Positions 36,601 to 46,599 of a stretch of 64,000 nt of DNA are shown piece after piece. Under the pieces are notes generated by a model, which saw only the letters and a program-made list of their open reading frames with translations, made no database searches and was not told where the DNA came from. The position numbers and the translations under genes were made by a program. Numbering within the stretch: position 1 is the first letter of the stretch; every line of letters starts with the position of its first letter. The stretch is taken from assembly GCA_964017065.1 (NCBI GenBank), contig OZ024785.1, forward strand, positions 806,001 through 870,000, given 5' to 3'. This DNA comes from Haliclona indistincta. Taxonomy: Eukaryota; Porifera; Demospongiae; Haplosclerida; Chalinidae.

Positions 36601-37660
36601 ATTCGCCCACCCATACCACAAGCAGCATTACATAAAACACTGTTCTCTTGATTGAGCCCCACAACGCAGCAACACATTCAACTGAGTTCGGACTAACTGA
36701 AAATGCACAGCATGAGCCTGCGGGCCCCAATTACCCAACATAGGTGATCAAGAGCAATGCGACCACTCACTGACTGAACCAAGCGGGCCCAGCAACTGCC
36801 GCTACATGAGCGACTAGGTCCACACCCCTGAAATAACTGCTGCTCCGTCCTACCCTAACTTAGAGGGCTTTCTTGACCCAACTACCTGACTAGACACACA
36901 AAGTTTATATTGATATACTAATATAATTGATTTGGTGGTATTATCGGCAGCAGTGTGGTACTGCTGTCGAGTCAGCAGGCACTCTATGACCCATCAACCG
37001 AGCCAGCGGGCTCTCTATGACCCAACAACCGAGCCAACGGGCTCTCTATGACCCATCAACCGAGCCCGCGGGCTCTCTATGACCCATCAACCGAGCCAGC
37101 GGGCTCTCTATGACCCATCAACCGAGCCAGCGGGCTCTCTATGACCCATCAACTGAGCCAGCGGGCTCTCTACAACCCATCAACCGAGCCAGCGGGCTCT
37201 CTACGACCCATCAACTGAGCCAGCGGGCTCCCCGGTAGTCGATCAAGCCATTGGGCAACTATGACCATTGCTTGAGCCGGCGAGCTTTCTAATACCATTC
37301 TCCTACTGAGCTTGGTGGGCTCTCACACCGCTGCCCATCCTTTGACTGAATTTGTAGGCCCGCCATCCCTAACACCATTCACCCAGCCTGTGGGCGCTCT
37401 AATCACACAGCTGACTGAGCCAGCGGGCTCTACGACTGCATAGACTTGACCCAAATAACTATGTTACCATTGCCTGATGACAGACGCCATACACTGCAAG
37501 CCACTACCTATGTCAGTGGACTCTAATGCCACTGCCGCCCTAGACGCTAAGTTCATGCAGTGTCGCATCCTGGTACCCATGCACCCCCTGGGTAGGCGAC
37601 CCTATATCGTGCTAAACTGCAGCCTTTGCAAGAGATGATCACCACGAGGGGGCAGGACAA

Positions 37661-37756
<96 letters not shown>

Positions 37757-39137
37757 AAAAGGAATGGAAGGGGCGCGGACAAGCACGGATTTGAAAGAAA
37801 GCGGGAGAGCTAGAGTAAATCAGATATGCCACGCGCAGTTGGGGGGGGGGGGGGGGGGGGGCAGGACACGTGCGGCTACCCACAGTATCCTTTTATAATG
37901 CGGTGGTATGAACTAACCTGGTAGGGGAGCTGTTGACACGGTAGCGGCGGTGGTAGACGGCGGCGGTGGTAGACGGCGACGGCGACGTGCCTGACGACGA
38001 TTCCCCTCCGGCGGGGGCACCCGCGCTGGTAGATGGTAGGGCTCTGGCAATAGCTTGCTCCACAGCTGCCTGAATGCTGTTCAGAGTGGCCGCCGACAGG
38101 ACGCCGGAGTCTCCCTCATCGTCCGACATGATGATGATCGACAAGATGAAGATGATGAAAAAGAAAAAATTCACAGCTCACAATAGTCAACTGCTGTGCG
38201 CTGAGAACTATCGTGACACGATGCTGGTCACTGCGCATGCGCTAACTCCAAAGACTCACGTGCGTGCAATGCGGTTAACCTTAGTTAAAGCTGCACTCTA
38301 ACTATCAATAAAGGGTGCTAGCTGTGGAACTGCATTACTATAATAATTATGATTTAATTGAAATGTGTTAGGTACTCACCATCCCATAAAATATCTACCA
38401 CCTCACTCCATGGACCTGTTGTTAAATTAGCATCTTCAACAGCAACAGCAAAGTGATACATCATAGCAACACTCAAGCCAGTAATTATCAGTGATATAGT
38501 GTTTGTTCTATATTGAGCTACTGAACCATTGCTGCTACCATTGACAACATATGAGAATGTGCAGTTATTATCAGGTGATGACCATGATAAGGAAATTAAT
38601 GTAGAAGTTAGAGGAACAAGAGTGAGGTTAGTTGGTCTGGAAATTGCACCTAATAAAAAAGAAGAATATAAACTGGATGTTTGATGATGGTGATTACCTG
38701 ATATTAAAATGGTAGCAGTATCGTTAGCACCAGGATTAGTGCATTGAATGTTAATATTGTTGTGAGAGAGAAGAGCATTATTCAATGTAGCAGTAGATAC
38801 AATAATAAAATTTGAATCAAATGTACTTTGAAGTACTCTTATAGTAAATGGTCCAAAGGACATATCTACATTTAAGTTCTCCAGTGTGCCAAAAACAGTT
38901 AGGGGCATCACTATAACTCCCTGCTCACTATATGTCCATATCACGCTTGCAACTGGTACATCCGTTAAAGTGCAGTTGTACACTAGATCCTGTCCTGGAC
39001 ACACTGTTGCACCATGAGGACTGATTTGTGTCAGCGTTACTGAAGTCAGAAATCAGTACGGTACAGGTCACCACTGTGGACTCACCTGAACTGGACTCCA
39101 CAATAGTTGATAACAACAGTAAGTGAAGATAACGCAT
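30663..39137 (-). CDS. Receptor gene E: signal peptide, Ig, two FN3, stalk; interrupted by a 7-kb retroelement
   Basis: Exons: 39,086-39,137 (MRYLHLLLLSTIVESSS), 38,698-39,039 (Ig: VCPGQDLVYNC to NINIQC), 38,390-38,650 (FN3: SRPTNLTLVPL, LISLSWSSPD), 38,310-38,329 plus 31,221-31,268 (VPQLAPF then NISIVTMMDFLFINWT), 30,972-31,173 (second FN3 half: THYILTHNL, YSVNVAAVNIVGQG), 30,809-30,913 (stalk, IAVTSTYST as in gene B) and 30,663-30,734. The retroelement 31,269-38,309 lies inside the fourth exon. Skipping it restores the frame exactly. Adding the tail exon at 16,508-16,833 gives 1428 bp, an open frame of 475 residues, like gene D. The intron before that tail would be 13.8 kb and full of mobile elements. 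Function is inferred as a cell-surface receptor. Confidence 0.75.
31269..31497. repeat. Split direct repeat b, outer copy
   Basis: 229 bp, repeated at 31,717-31,945. It begins TAACCGCTGCTGCACTCC. In YR retrotransposons these paired repeats are thought to template completion of a circular DNA intermediate. Confidence 0.9.
31576..31716. repeat. Split direct repeat a, inner copy
   Basis: About 141 bp, ending CTCTAACTATCAAT, repeated at 38,169-38,309, the other end of the element. It is directly joined to the inner b repeat at 31,717. Confidence 0.9.
32275..33225 (-). CDS. YR: Tyrosine recombinase of the Ngaro/DIRS-type element
   Basis: 316 residues with an N-terminal SAM-like core-binding half (ARGIAERTMKSYSSAQKRYM, LSALRHLQVSAGLP) and a C-terminal catalytic half. 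Catalytic residues seen are the first Arg in GFFGFMRSGEF (near residue 150), RRAKTDPFGRG, the HSFR box (near 267), GRW with the Trp, and the nucleophile Tyr in EAYAIYIKTP (near 300). It replaces an integrase and would insert the circular DNA copy by recombination, consistent with the absence of a target duplication. The frame is intact. It is the last ORF, just after RT-RNase H. Confidence 0.92.
   Translation of the reverse strand: MEKLVQAHFARGIAERTMKSYSSAQKRYMSFCQAYQLPPLPLSELSVCLFAAFLAHEGLKSQSISVYLSALRHLQVSAGLPAPDRAEWPRLQYVLKGIARSQVAAPSKCLPITASMMRQLQIASAEIFSGSVESKLFWAACCLGFFGFMRSGEFTSPSRVLTSQPAITLGDVAVDSHANPKLIKVTLRRAKTDPFGRGVDIFFGRTSATVCPVAAILDYLAIRPKGEGPLLVHADGSPLTRDQFVRAVKRALQAANIDSSLYSGHSFRIGAATAAAAAGVPAYFIKMLGRWESEAYAIYIKTPREALASISTLIAE
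33345..34979 (-). CDS. RT: Reverse transcriptase - RNase H of the Ngaro/DIRS-type element
   Basis: 544 residues, open throughout. RT motifs in order: NPIGIIPKPHQPGKFRLIVD, MAKMDLKAAYRQVPV, ALPFGLRSAPKIFS, the catalytic ECVHYLDDFLFW and LTFLGIEID. An RNase H-like region follows with LLSDASGSWGCGAY, ELLPV, VRSDNQAVV and HIAGKRNTAADALS. It copies the element RNA into DNA in cytoplasmic or nuclear particles. The frame may extend upstream to about 35,226, so the exact start is not decided. YR follows after a 119-bp gap. Confidence 0.9.
   Translation of the reverse strand: MGVVSQWQPVLIIFSPPAGATNIQEGCYRYTSDLLSLEETSARQVLLEGQLVGGDPVPLPMEEWAPYLSRHPDPAFASLLSRGIEEGFRIGCTSEHTLKPASGNFRSVSQNPKVVDQYITEEVTAGRLQQAPEYGVRRNPIGIIPKPHQPGKFRLIVDLSSPVGHSINDGISADLCSLKYVSVDQAARLVSRCGRGALMAKMDLKAAYRQVPVHRSDQHLLGIEWSGICYIDKALPFGLRSAPKIFSAMADGLAWAMFCEGIQECVHYLDDFLFWGPPSSPSCRQALDKAVALCERLGFPVAPSKTVGPSNVLTFLGIEIDSVSQELRLPADKLERLRRILGRWGRKRWATKHDLQVLIGYLGHAAAVVRPGRAFMRNLIEASKKRRLPAQEVRLNVDCRADIAWWSTFVGAWNGRALFPNLPRGPTLLSDASGSWGCGAYSPGSGQWFQIQWPPSFMEVNIAVKELLPVVAAAALWGSAWRGTTIMVRSDNQAVVTCLSKRTANDLRMTHLLRCLFFFEAHYGFEHQSKHIAGKRNTAADALS
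35444..36466 (-). CDS. gag-like: Gag-like ORF1, main part, with two zinc knuckles
   Basis: 340 residues. The C-terminal part holds two exact CX2CX4HX4C knuckles (CSLCLAADHAKEEC and CSFCHRQGHPEVFC) with a CCCH-type finger between them (CYRYNRSGYCNSSSCKFPH), indicating nucleic-acid binding. The middle (LREVAEPAAWASCFLAFLGT, YGMVVMYLAMRYKGSGWLLY) resembles capsid-like segments of related elements. The true start is unsure: an AG acceptor at 36,442 suggests it is the second exon of a spliced ORF1 whose first exon is 37,918-38,129. Confidence 0.8.
   Translation of the reverse strand: MSLPFFCAGGGIPGVASIASVPLLSTAVTSSVTSALPCSSAGPAWSLPSLSSLLAGSVTVPSLIPPPATKAPLILSPALPPVPGKVVEKIKSGAYVDFKEFFTDNIQLLQRLQELSQAGTASATVQPIISGSRLREVAEPAAWASCFLAFLGTRVEHKETRELAAYGMVVMYLAMRYKGSGWLLYDRQFRQHQAAGANLPWADISTSILAATVLGRPGEGGGRSCSLCLAADHAKEECALASLEAAKVAAAPPTHRLPSGNRQARRPAPYHVEGYWCYRYNRSGYCNSSSCKFPHVCSFCHRQGHPEVFCHEKNKLKGKSGSAESKPPPSSPGPSVPRQR
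36467..37917. other. Putative ORF1 intron with minisatellite, (GA)n and poly-G tracts
   Basis: A 1.45-kb stretch without coding content between the two ORF1 parts. It holds about seven to eight 31-bp units (AACCGAGCCAGCGGGCTCTC type) at about 36,990-37,230, a GA run of about 90 bp at 37,664-37,752 and a G run of about 21 at 37,841-37,861. GA-run open frames are artefacts. Confidence 0.6.
37918..38129 (-). CDS. Putative first exon of gag-like ORF1
   Basis: It starts MSDDEGDSGVLSAATLNSIQ right behind repeat a, continues AAVEQAIARALPSTSAG and a Ser/Gly-rich stretch, and ends at a GTTAGT donor. The position fits the N-terminus of ORF1. Joining to the acceptor at 36,442 is out of phase by one base, so another donor, another acceptor or a mutation must be involved, or the two are separate. 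Confidence 0.5.
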
Positions 39138-40300
39138 TGTGTACACATGCATACTGGTAATAGGAGATATACTGCTTCGTAAGTCTGTCACAAACTGGAT
39201 AGAAAAATATATAATCAAAATACATTGGGATGGTAGATTGGCAATGATACAAAATTATATTTAGAAGTAAACAGAGTGTAACTCGTATATAAAGAAATTA
39301 GGCTGATATATTGTTGAATTTTCAGCTAGCCCTTGTACGTTGTGGATACCCTTATAATAGTATATGGATGCTCGCTTAATGTGGACTGATACTATAATAC
39401 AATCCTTAAAATCATTACATCTGGACCCTCCACTGTAAACATTACTGACTGAAGTGCCAGTGTCCCTCATTAGGGAGACACGGTAGTGTCTCCCTATGTA
39501 GGGTTGAACGAGAAAACAAGATGGCGGCTACATACAATGTATTAGCGTTCAAACGCCGATATTTCGCCTGGTGATGAATTTTATACGTCCAAAGACACTT
39601 AGATCTGCTCTCTGGCGTTGCCCCATCTTACAGTAGCAAGGAGATTGCTCGAAATTGTTGCTAAAGTGACGAACCTGGAAACGGTGAAAATCGACTTTCG
39701 TCATCTTCGTCTTCTTCTTCTTCTTCTTTCTTTCTTCAACTCGCCTAGCGCCTTTACGCGAGCAGTGCCGAGACCAAAACACCCACGAACATTCGTGAAA
39801 TTCTCCTGGCAGGTGCCTTTTGAACATTGTTTTTAGCGAAACGGCGATCTAAATTCCGCGAGTTCTCGATCGTGATCCATTGTCAGCTAAGTGGTAGACG
39901 CCATTATTGTGATTGCGCAATACGCACGTGACCTAGCTGTGGTTAGCGCACGTGACCAAGCACTAGCTTGAGTATCGCCATGCCGTATGGATCACGGAGA
40001 ACACATATTTGTCTGGAGTCTTCGAATAACGGCAAGCTCGTGTACGATCGCCATTCTGCGCTTGCCGGATAATTATAACCGGCGTACAGGTCTACAAATA
40101 AGTGTGGGCGAGGCTCGTATGCACTGCATGCATGCATGAATGCGTAGGCGAGCTGATATGTACCACATAACAAATATTTTTAGCTACAAGTAGCCATCAG
40201 CAACTGGAAAACTAAACCAATGGTGGAAACCATGACAAAGACGACTCAGTACATGCATGATATTGAACTGCACTTCACTGAAATGAAAAAAAGGACACAA
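39138..40300. other. Upstream region of gene E and repeats; no supported gene
   Basis: A probable promoter side of gene E. The segment around 39,480-39,990 has TTC-rich and low-complexity sequence (CTTCTTCTTCTTCTTC at about 39,713) and the motif AAGATGGCGGC. It resembles, in inverted form, the 51,300-51,530 segment, so both may be copies of one small non-autonomous element. Confidence 0.4.
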
Positions 40301-40711
40301 ACAAGAAAATAAAAAAGATTTCTATCGAAATCAAGAGGATGTAGGGTTGTGAAATCTACCACTGGTCCACAATGTAATCTAACAAGGAACAAGCATGGAA
40401 TGGTAACACGATTGACTTGCTAACAGACCATAGATCCCTACATCAGTGGCTGTACATAAGATCAATGATTATTTTGTCACAAGCTGAATCCAATTCAATT
40501 TAATGCATGTCTGGTGTCAGTCAACAGCAACGAGCTGAATTAGCTATAGCCAACCACAACAGCCACTGATGTAGGGATCTATGGTCTGTTAGCAAGTCAA
40601 TCGTGTTACCATTCCATGCTTGTTCCTTGTTAGATTACATTGTGGACCAGTGGTAGATTTCACAACCCTACATCCTCTTGATTTCGATAGAAATCTTTTT
40701 TATTTTCTTGT
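40301..40711. repeat. Long hairpin with 153-bp arms
   Basis: Left arm 40,301-40,453 and right arm 40,559-40,711 are reverse complements with no mismatch noticed by eye, separated by a 105-bp loop. The arms contain GATGTAGGGTTGTGAAATC and CTAACAGACCATAGATCC. No coding content. It could be a foldback/MITE-type element or a source of hairpin RNA. Confidence 0.9.
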
Positions 40712-40984
40712 AATATTAATGACTTGGACATATACACCCATTCAAATAACGATGAACAGGAGCTCATGATGTAATGACAGAGTGACATAGTAGAGTAGAA
40801 GTGTGAAATGCGAATGCATTAGATTACAGATTTTTCGAATAGTGTCTGCACCTGAAGAGCATATCATTGTTACCACATTAGCTATATCATGCCTGCCTTG
40901 GAAAACACATTCATGAAATCAAATGTTAAATAGCCCTCGGGATTATTACACGTCTGGACCATGAGACTAACAAGTTTTAAAAGG

Positions 40985-41110
40985 AACACCAAATACGCTA
41001 TACCTTGGTGTCAGTTTATCTGAAAAAGTGTCTAGCATCTGCAAGAAAGCTAAAAAACCTATTTTGAATATTCCTTGTCAGTTATGGGATCCGCACACAA
41101 TCAAAGGTAT
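40985..41110 (+). mobile_element. Short LINE reverse-transcriptase remnant
   Basis: The frame reads TPNTLYLGVSLSEKV, then ICKKAKKPILNI and CQLWDPHTIKG, resembling the YLGV...WDPH stretch at the C-terminal side of non-LTR reverse transcriptases. It is too short for family assignment. The rest of 40,712-42,060 shows nothing else. Confidence 0.4.
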
Positions 41111-42070
41111 TATACTCTCTTAAATCAGTAGCTAGTGGACTAGATAGTGGTGTAGCAACAAATGGTGCACAGATGCTGCAGCATCTAGCTCCTCCAGTTA
41201 ATTATATTCCAAACTAATTATCACGCCCATTAAACCAGTACAAGCTAGCTCACCACATAAGTCACACTAAGCCCTAGTCTTCAGACTAGATTGGCGTAGA
41301 GAAGCATGCAGTGTATGGGTAGATACCAGGTATATACAAGAGATTGCATGCTCATAAGAAAAGTACCTTGAATGGCGTTCACAGTGCTGGACTCGCTCAG
41401 CATTGCCTGAGTTCGCTGAAGACAAAGCTGTCTACCACAGTCTTCTTAGCAGCTTGTAGGACAATTCTGTACTCAAGGTAGCACAGCGAGTGCGGAGAAA
41501 CCAATCGTGCAATCGCCAAGCAGCTCAAGCAAGGTGCGGGTGATTATAGGCACGCCCAGATGAATTTCATGTGGTAAACACGATTGCTTAGGTGCAACCA
41601 CTGTATCTGCATTGTCCAAGCATACACGTACATATTCTGCAAACGATAAGCAGCTAAGTCTAGTGATTTTCAGTAGTTCTAGGGCTGAAGGCCGTGTCAC
41701 ATCACTAAGTTTGTGGTCAGGACTGTCATACTCAGCTACAGAATTCTAGTGCTGTCCCATAAACTGCACCGATCTACTCCACCTGAAATTCCACCTCACT
41801 TATACTTTACAGTGAGAATGTGGTAAATAAATGTAGTCTGTGCATGGGCACTGGGCAACCAGTATTTATACTAAATAATTGTACTCTGACAAGAGTTCAT
41901 CGCAGCCCTATTCTTTCTGCTGTATAAAGTTGTGATGTAGAAAATGTCCAACGGGTGTATTGACTGTTGCATACTCTTACTTAATGAACTCTTGACTGTG
42001 ACAGTTGCATACAGAATCATAAAAGTATACATTAATTCTATTTTGTACACTGTAGTACATTCCCCACACA

Positions 42071-43890
42071 TCAGTTGATATTCACTTGTTGATAAGCCTC
42101 ATTGTGTTGGAGTGGTATTGTCCCTCCATAAGCTACATTCTCTTTGAGTGGTATTGTCCCTCCATAAGCTACATTCTCTTGAGTAGTGATGGAGTGTTCC
42201 TTGATGACATTAGGTGTGTCATAGATCACTGTAGCTAGCTCAGTGACTTGTTCTTTGTCATGGTCAGTAGTTGCTGTAGCATGTGATGATGGTCTCCTTC
42301 TCCTCATAACACACCACACAATGATACTAGTGATAATAGCTGTACTGATCACTGATACTATCAATACACTAACAAGAACCACAGATACTGTAGTTACTGT
42401 AGTGAAAGAGAGAAATGCAACACACCAAGTATCATTATGTTGTGTCATCAATATTGTTGTTTACCTATAACTGTAGAGCTGCTTCTGTCCATAGGAATTG
42501 ATGATTGTAAACAGCTTACTTGTGTCTCAGATGATGTTATGTGTACTTGGTCTACAGCTATGCAGTCTTATGAAAACATGGATAAAATAAACTCACTAGA
42601 AGTGTAGTATGCTTGAACTAGCTGAGTACTAGTTGAGACTTGTGTTGCAGTTGTTAGTGGCACTATAACAACAAGCCTATGATAATACGAGTGATTTATG
42701 ATACTTATTTATTTCACCATTCACTATAGAGTAATCACTGATAGGTCCTGGTCCCACAGCATTGACAGCAATCACTGTAATATAGTAGGTTATTCCTGGT
42801 ACACCAGACACTGTGTAGCTAGTCATAGAAGAGTTCACTTGTGTGTGTATCAGTGTGCTGTTATCAGTACTGGTATTATAAGACACTACATAGTGAAGGA
42901 CTGGGAATCCAGCTATCAGTGGAGGAGGAGGCTGGAATAAGGAAATGCAATGTCATTAAGTACTTGGGTAGTTAATTATACCTGCCATGTCACCAGAAAG
43001 TTTGATTGATGTAGTGACTGTACTACGAAGCTCACCCTATCAGGAACTGCAGCAACAGACCAATCATGAGTGTTATAATGTATTAGCTAATATGCTCATA
43101 CTATCATATGTGACTGTGAGTTGATCACTCCATGGTCCATGTTGTCCTGTACTGTCAGTAACAGCCACAGCAAATGAGTAGTTGTGTCCACGAGTGATCA
43201 GGTCATCAGTCAGTATCAGTGACTCAGTGTTGCTAGTACTGTAGTACGAGCTAGAGCTACTGTAGTTAGTAATATTGATAGTGTAGTTAAAGACACAGTC
43301 TGTGGGTCCATTAGGAGGAGCTAGCCATGTTAGTATTGATGGTGATGTAACTGTTAAGTTAAATGGTGGACTGGTTGCACCTAGGACTGGATTTTGTAGT
43401 ATAATTATAGTTCACATCAAATAATACCTTTTGTCACAGCTATTTCAGCGGATACAGGAGATTGTGTAAATAACTGACACTGCAGTGTAATGTTATCATG
43501 AGAGAACAGTGCTCTACTCAGAGTAGCAGTCGATGTTAGTGTGTAGTTCGGTGGTATTATGCTAACAGTTGTATTAAAACCAGCAATACTATTATTAGTC
43601 AGTGTTACTGGGAAATTATACAGATAGATAATTTGACTCGTCAAATCATTTGACTGTATCCATCTTAAACTGAAAAGTGTTGTAGTAAAAGAGGCAGTGC
43701 AGGTATACTCCAGGTCTCCTCCAGGACAGGCTGTTCCCTTGACATCATTTAGTACTAGCGATGGATCGGCAACCACTTCAGCGAGTCCTATAGGTAAAAA
43801 AACTTATAATGATTATGCATTAACATCGATCTGAGTCTGACCTAGTAATAACAGTGCAGCCTTGGTCACAACAGATAGAGAACACTCCAT
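42071..43890 (-). CDS. Receptor gene D: signal peptide, Ig, two FN3, TM, tyrosine tail
   Basis: Exons 43,842-43,890 (MECSLSVVTKAALLLL), 43,428-43,787 (Ig: CPGGDLEYTC, W in RWIQSND, second Cys in ITLQCQL), 43,102-43,386 (FN3: PPFNLTVTSPSILTWLAPP), 42,982-43,046 and 42,718-42,931 (second FN3 split by a phase-0 intron: SNFLVTWQ, VLHYVVSYNT, VIAVNAVGPG), 42,597-42,662 (Thr-rich stalk) and 42,071-42,396 (TM VSVLIVSVISTAIITSIIVW and tail with VIYDTPN, NVAYGGT twice, NEAYQQV). These add to 1365 bp, 454 residues, open throughout. One or two extra small exons between 42,460 and 42,560 may exist but do not splice in phase. It is the shortest complete family member here and lacks the repeat stalk. Inferred role: cell-surface recognition with phosphotyrosine signalling. 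Confidence 0.85.
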
Positions 43891-45028
43891 GACACCCAAT
43901 ACAGCACCGTAGATCTGTGATGACAACAGTTTCTGTGAATATCATTTAGTAAAGGATGTTTTAGAAATTATGGAGACACACTGGATGAAACTGAACAAGT
44001 CTTTTCCCACATGTATGCATTCAAATCACTGAAAGTTAAGTTTTATATACATGAGCTTGCTTCAATGCAACCTTCAATGGCAGTTGACCAGCTTTTAGCT
44101 TCCTTGCATGCAGTTGAATTTCACTTACACAGCCACATCTTACCAGTTCTATAATGGGCATGCTTTGTTGGTTAACAATCAAACAGACACCCCTGATCCT
44201 GATGCATTTCACGAAGCTTAATAACTTATAAATTAAGCCTGTTATGTGTAACCCAGACGGTAAATGCAGACAACTCACCCTGTACGCAGCAACAACTGAT
44301 AGTATCGCTTCTCCTTGTCAGGAGAAAACCAAGAGAGAGCTTGCTGGACGATCGCGATAGTGCAAGGAGGTGGAGCTAAGACTGCAGTTCAAATTTAACC
44401 TCTTTCTCACTAAGTTACATGCGTGATCGGTTGGAAGTTTCTCTGCTTCGCCCAGTGGGAGCTCGAGCTGCACACCATGAGCAAGATGAGGGATTGGTTC
44501 TAAGTCGACAATGTTCATCTATAGTAACGAAGCTGGTCTAGTTGGATCTTCACTGTCATGCATGGTAATATGGCACGCAAAAATTATTATGTAAGGGTGG
44601 ATTAGCCGAAATACTGTATTTTTTTCTTGCTGCCCTTTGCACAATATAAATCTACAGTGTACTGGCTATTACTTGCCCGTTTTACACGGAAAATGGGTGT
44701 AGCCACACTCCAATAGCATGGCACTTGCCGGCGTATTTGGAACAAAATTATTTCGTACTCTGCAATCTCTACAGAGAACCAGGCTACTGCCATTATAGGC
44801 AAGCCCAGTTACATTAAAATTAATAGTTATTCAGCACTGTTTGGCTTCTGACTGCATAACTATAAAATTGCTATATTGCTTCTGCTTGTCCTATTTGAAT
44901 GTTGGCAGCTGAATAGGAATCCTACTCTGTTATAGCATTACATGCTCAAATTTTAACATCCACCGAGGCATAACCCATGCCAGAAACGTATGTGTTTAAA
45001 ATTGTATTTTATTGTGGAATCGCTACTA
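43891..45028. other. Divergent intergenic region between gene D and the HMG-box gene
   Basis: The two flanking genes point away from each other, so both promoters should lie here. No other gene is supported. The first exon(s) of the HMG-box gene, including its start codon, probably lie at about 44,900-45,028 but could not be fixed. Confidence 0.5.
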
Positions 45029-46187
45029 GTTCTGCGTTTTCATTGTTCATAAAAGACCATTATCACGATCCTGACCTGAAGGGACAAGGTTAGGAAGCTC
45101 CACTATTAGTACACGGTGTGTTACTAGTAGTGCAGGTATTGAAAGGACCAAGGAGCTAGCTCGACAATGGAGCACCTTGACAGATGCTAGCAAGCAAGTA
45201 AGTACTCCAGTTGGTATTCAGTAACACAGTCTGTTCCCTCTAGCTCTATTTTGATCGGCACCAGCAAGACATGGCTGATTTCAAGACTGCTCACACACAC
45301 TTCTGGTCAAGTCTATCAAATGAGGAGGCTGAAAAATATCGCGATGCGATTAAAACATACTATCACAGGAAGATAGAATACAAGAGTCCATCTGAAGTAG
45401 ACACTGATGTAAGCAGCTTGTACTGGATATATCTGTTCATTATTACTTTGTTCTGCAGTGTTTACCTCCCAGTCGTATAAATGGATATTCAATGTTTATG
45501 AGGGAGACTTTTGACTCAGTAAAATATGCAGAACAGAAGGTGCCAAAGAGTGTTGTAATTTTTATAACATTGACTTCCTCACAGGAAAATTTTTCTCTGA
45601 TATCGAAGAAATGGAAGGCCTTAAGTGAGCAAGAAAAACAGGTGTGAATTCTTACAATGGCATAATAAAGCATTCCTTCATATTGATAATGACTGAGAGA
45701 TTGAAACTGTATAGCCTGGTAATTTCCGGCCAGCTCGGTCTGTTAGCTTCTGTTACAAGTGTGTATTTAGCAGAGATTATTAATACTACGTAACCGGGAT
45801 AAGAAACTGTCAATCAAAATGTATTGCCCCTCGCTTTCACTGTATCTTTATAGTTAGGCTTTGTGTAAATATCATAACTTAAGCTGTGTAACTTGTCTAT
45901 GAACACAATTTTTTAACAAAAAAAGCTCGGGCATGCTGATGCCTGACTGAGTCACTGAATGCTGTAATACATTTTCACGAGTATGATGTCATTTTCACGA
46001 CATTAGGACGAAACGTGCATTGTGACACCAGATTGTCACAGTTTCTTATCCCAGTTATGTAGTATTACAATAATCTGATTATAGTGACAGTGTGACATCT
46101 TCTTGTTAGGTTTACAACGAGAGAGCTCTGGAGGAATGGAAAATTAGACTAAATAGTTACTCAAAAAGGATACAGAGTCAAGCTTAA
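45029..46187 (+). CDS. TFAM-like: Two-HMG-box protein, TFAM-like (5' end not resolved)
   Basis: Exons 45,029-45,088 (SAFSLFIKDHYHDPDLKGQ), 45,136-45,197 (IERTKELARQWSTLTDASKQ), 45,244-45,408 (LYFDRHQQDMADFKTAHTHF, linker), 45,459-45,539 (PPSRINGYSMFMRETFDSV), 45,585-45,641 (NFSLISKKWKALSEQEKQ) and 46,110-46,187 (VYNERALEEWKIRL, stop). All join in frame. Box A, a roughly 30-residue helical linker, box B and a short basic tail follow the layout of mitochondrial transcription factor A, which binds and compacts mtDNA. Another two-box HMG protein is possible because the N-terminal targeting sequence is not visible. It is one of few plus-strand host genes here. Confidence 0.75.
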
Positions 46188-46390
46188 CTGAGAAGGACGA
46201 AGAATAGAGACACACATTAACTTTATTTCTCGGCATTTTTTTCAAATCACTTGTCAAAATTTATTGGGTCCTCCTCAGGTCCTCCTTCTATTTATTAACT
46301 AGCTAGAAGATAGAAGACAAGAGTGCATCTGATGCTGATGTAAGCAGCTTTTACTGTTCATAATTACTTGATGAACTGGTTTAGTCTTTT

Positions 46391-46465
46391 TGGGTGTGGC
46401 TCGATTGCGTGGGTGTGTACGTGTGACGTGAGTCGATCACCACCCACGCAATCGAGCCACACCCA
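46391..46465. repeat. Perfect 25-bp inverted repeat
   Basis: Arms 46,391-46,415 and 46,441-46,465 are exact reverse complements (core GGCTCGATTGCGTGGG) around a 25-bp spacer. It lies just downstream of the HMG-box gene and could form a hairpin in its 3' region or be a small foldback element. Confidence 0.85.
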
Positions 46466-46599
46466 CGGAGAGAGGTACACTTGTAGCAGCAGTACATTCA
46501 GCTACTGATTCTTATTTCGCTCACAACAAACTTCCGCAAACGAAATTTACGAGTTTCTTAAACCGGGTACGTTAGTCTGTCTAGCTGGGGACGAGATAC

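Larger units (their letters stand above)
31269..38309 (-). mobile_element. Ngaro/DIRS-type tyrosine-recombinase retrotransposon, near complete
   Basis: On the minus strand: repeat a (38,309-38,169), gag-like ORF, RT-RNase H ORF, tyrosine recombinase ORF, repeat b (31,945-31,717), a (31,716-31,576), b (31,497-31,269). Both a copies (141 bp) and both b copies (229 bp) look almost identical. The A1-ORFs-B1-A2-B2 layout with a YR in place of a DDE integrase defines this order of elements. There is no target duplication. RT and YR frames are open, so the insertion appears young. Its only visible defect is an uncertain join between the two parts of ORF1. Confidence 0.92.
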
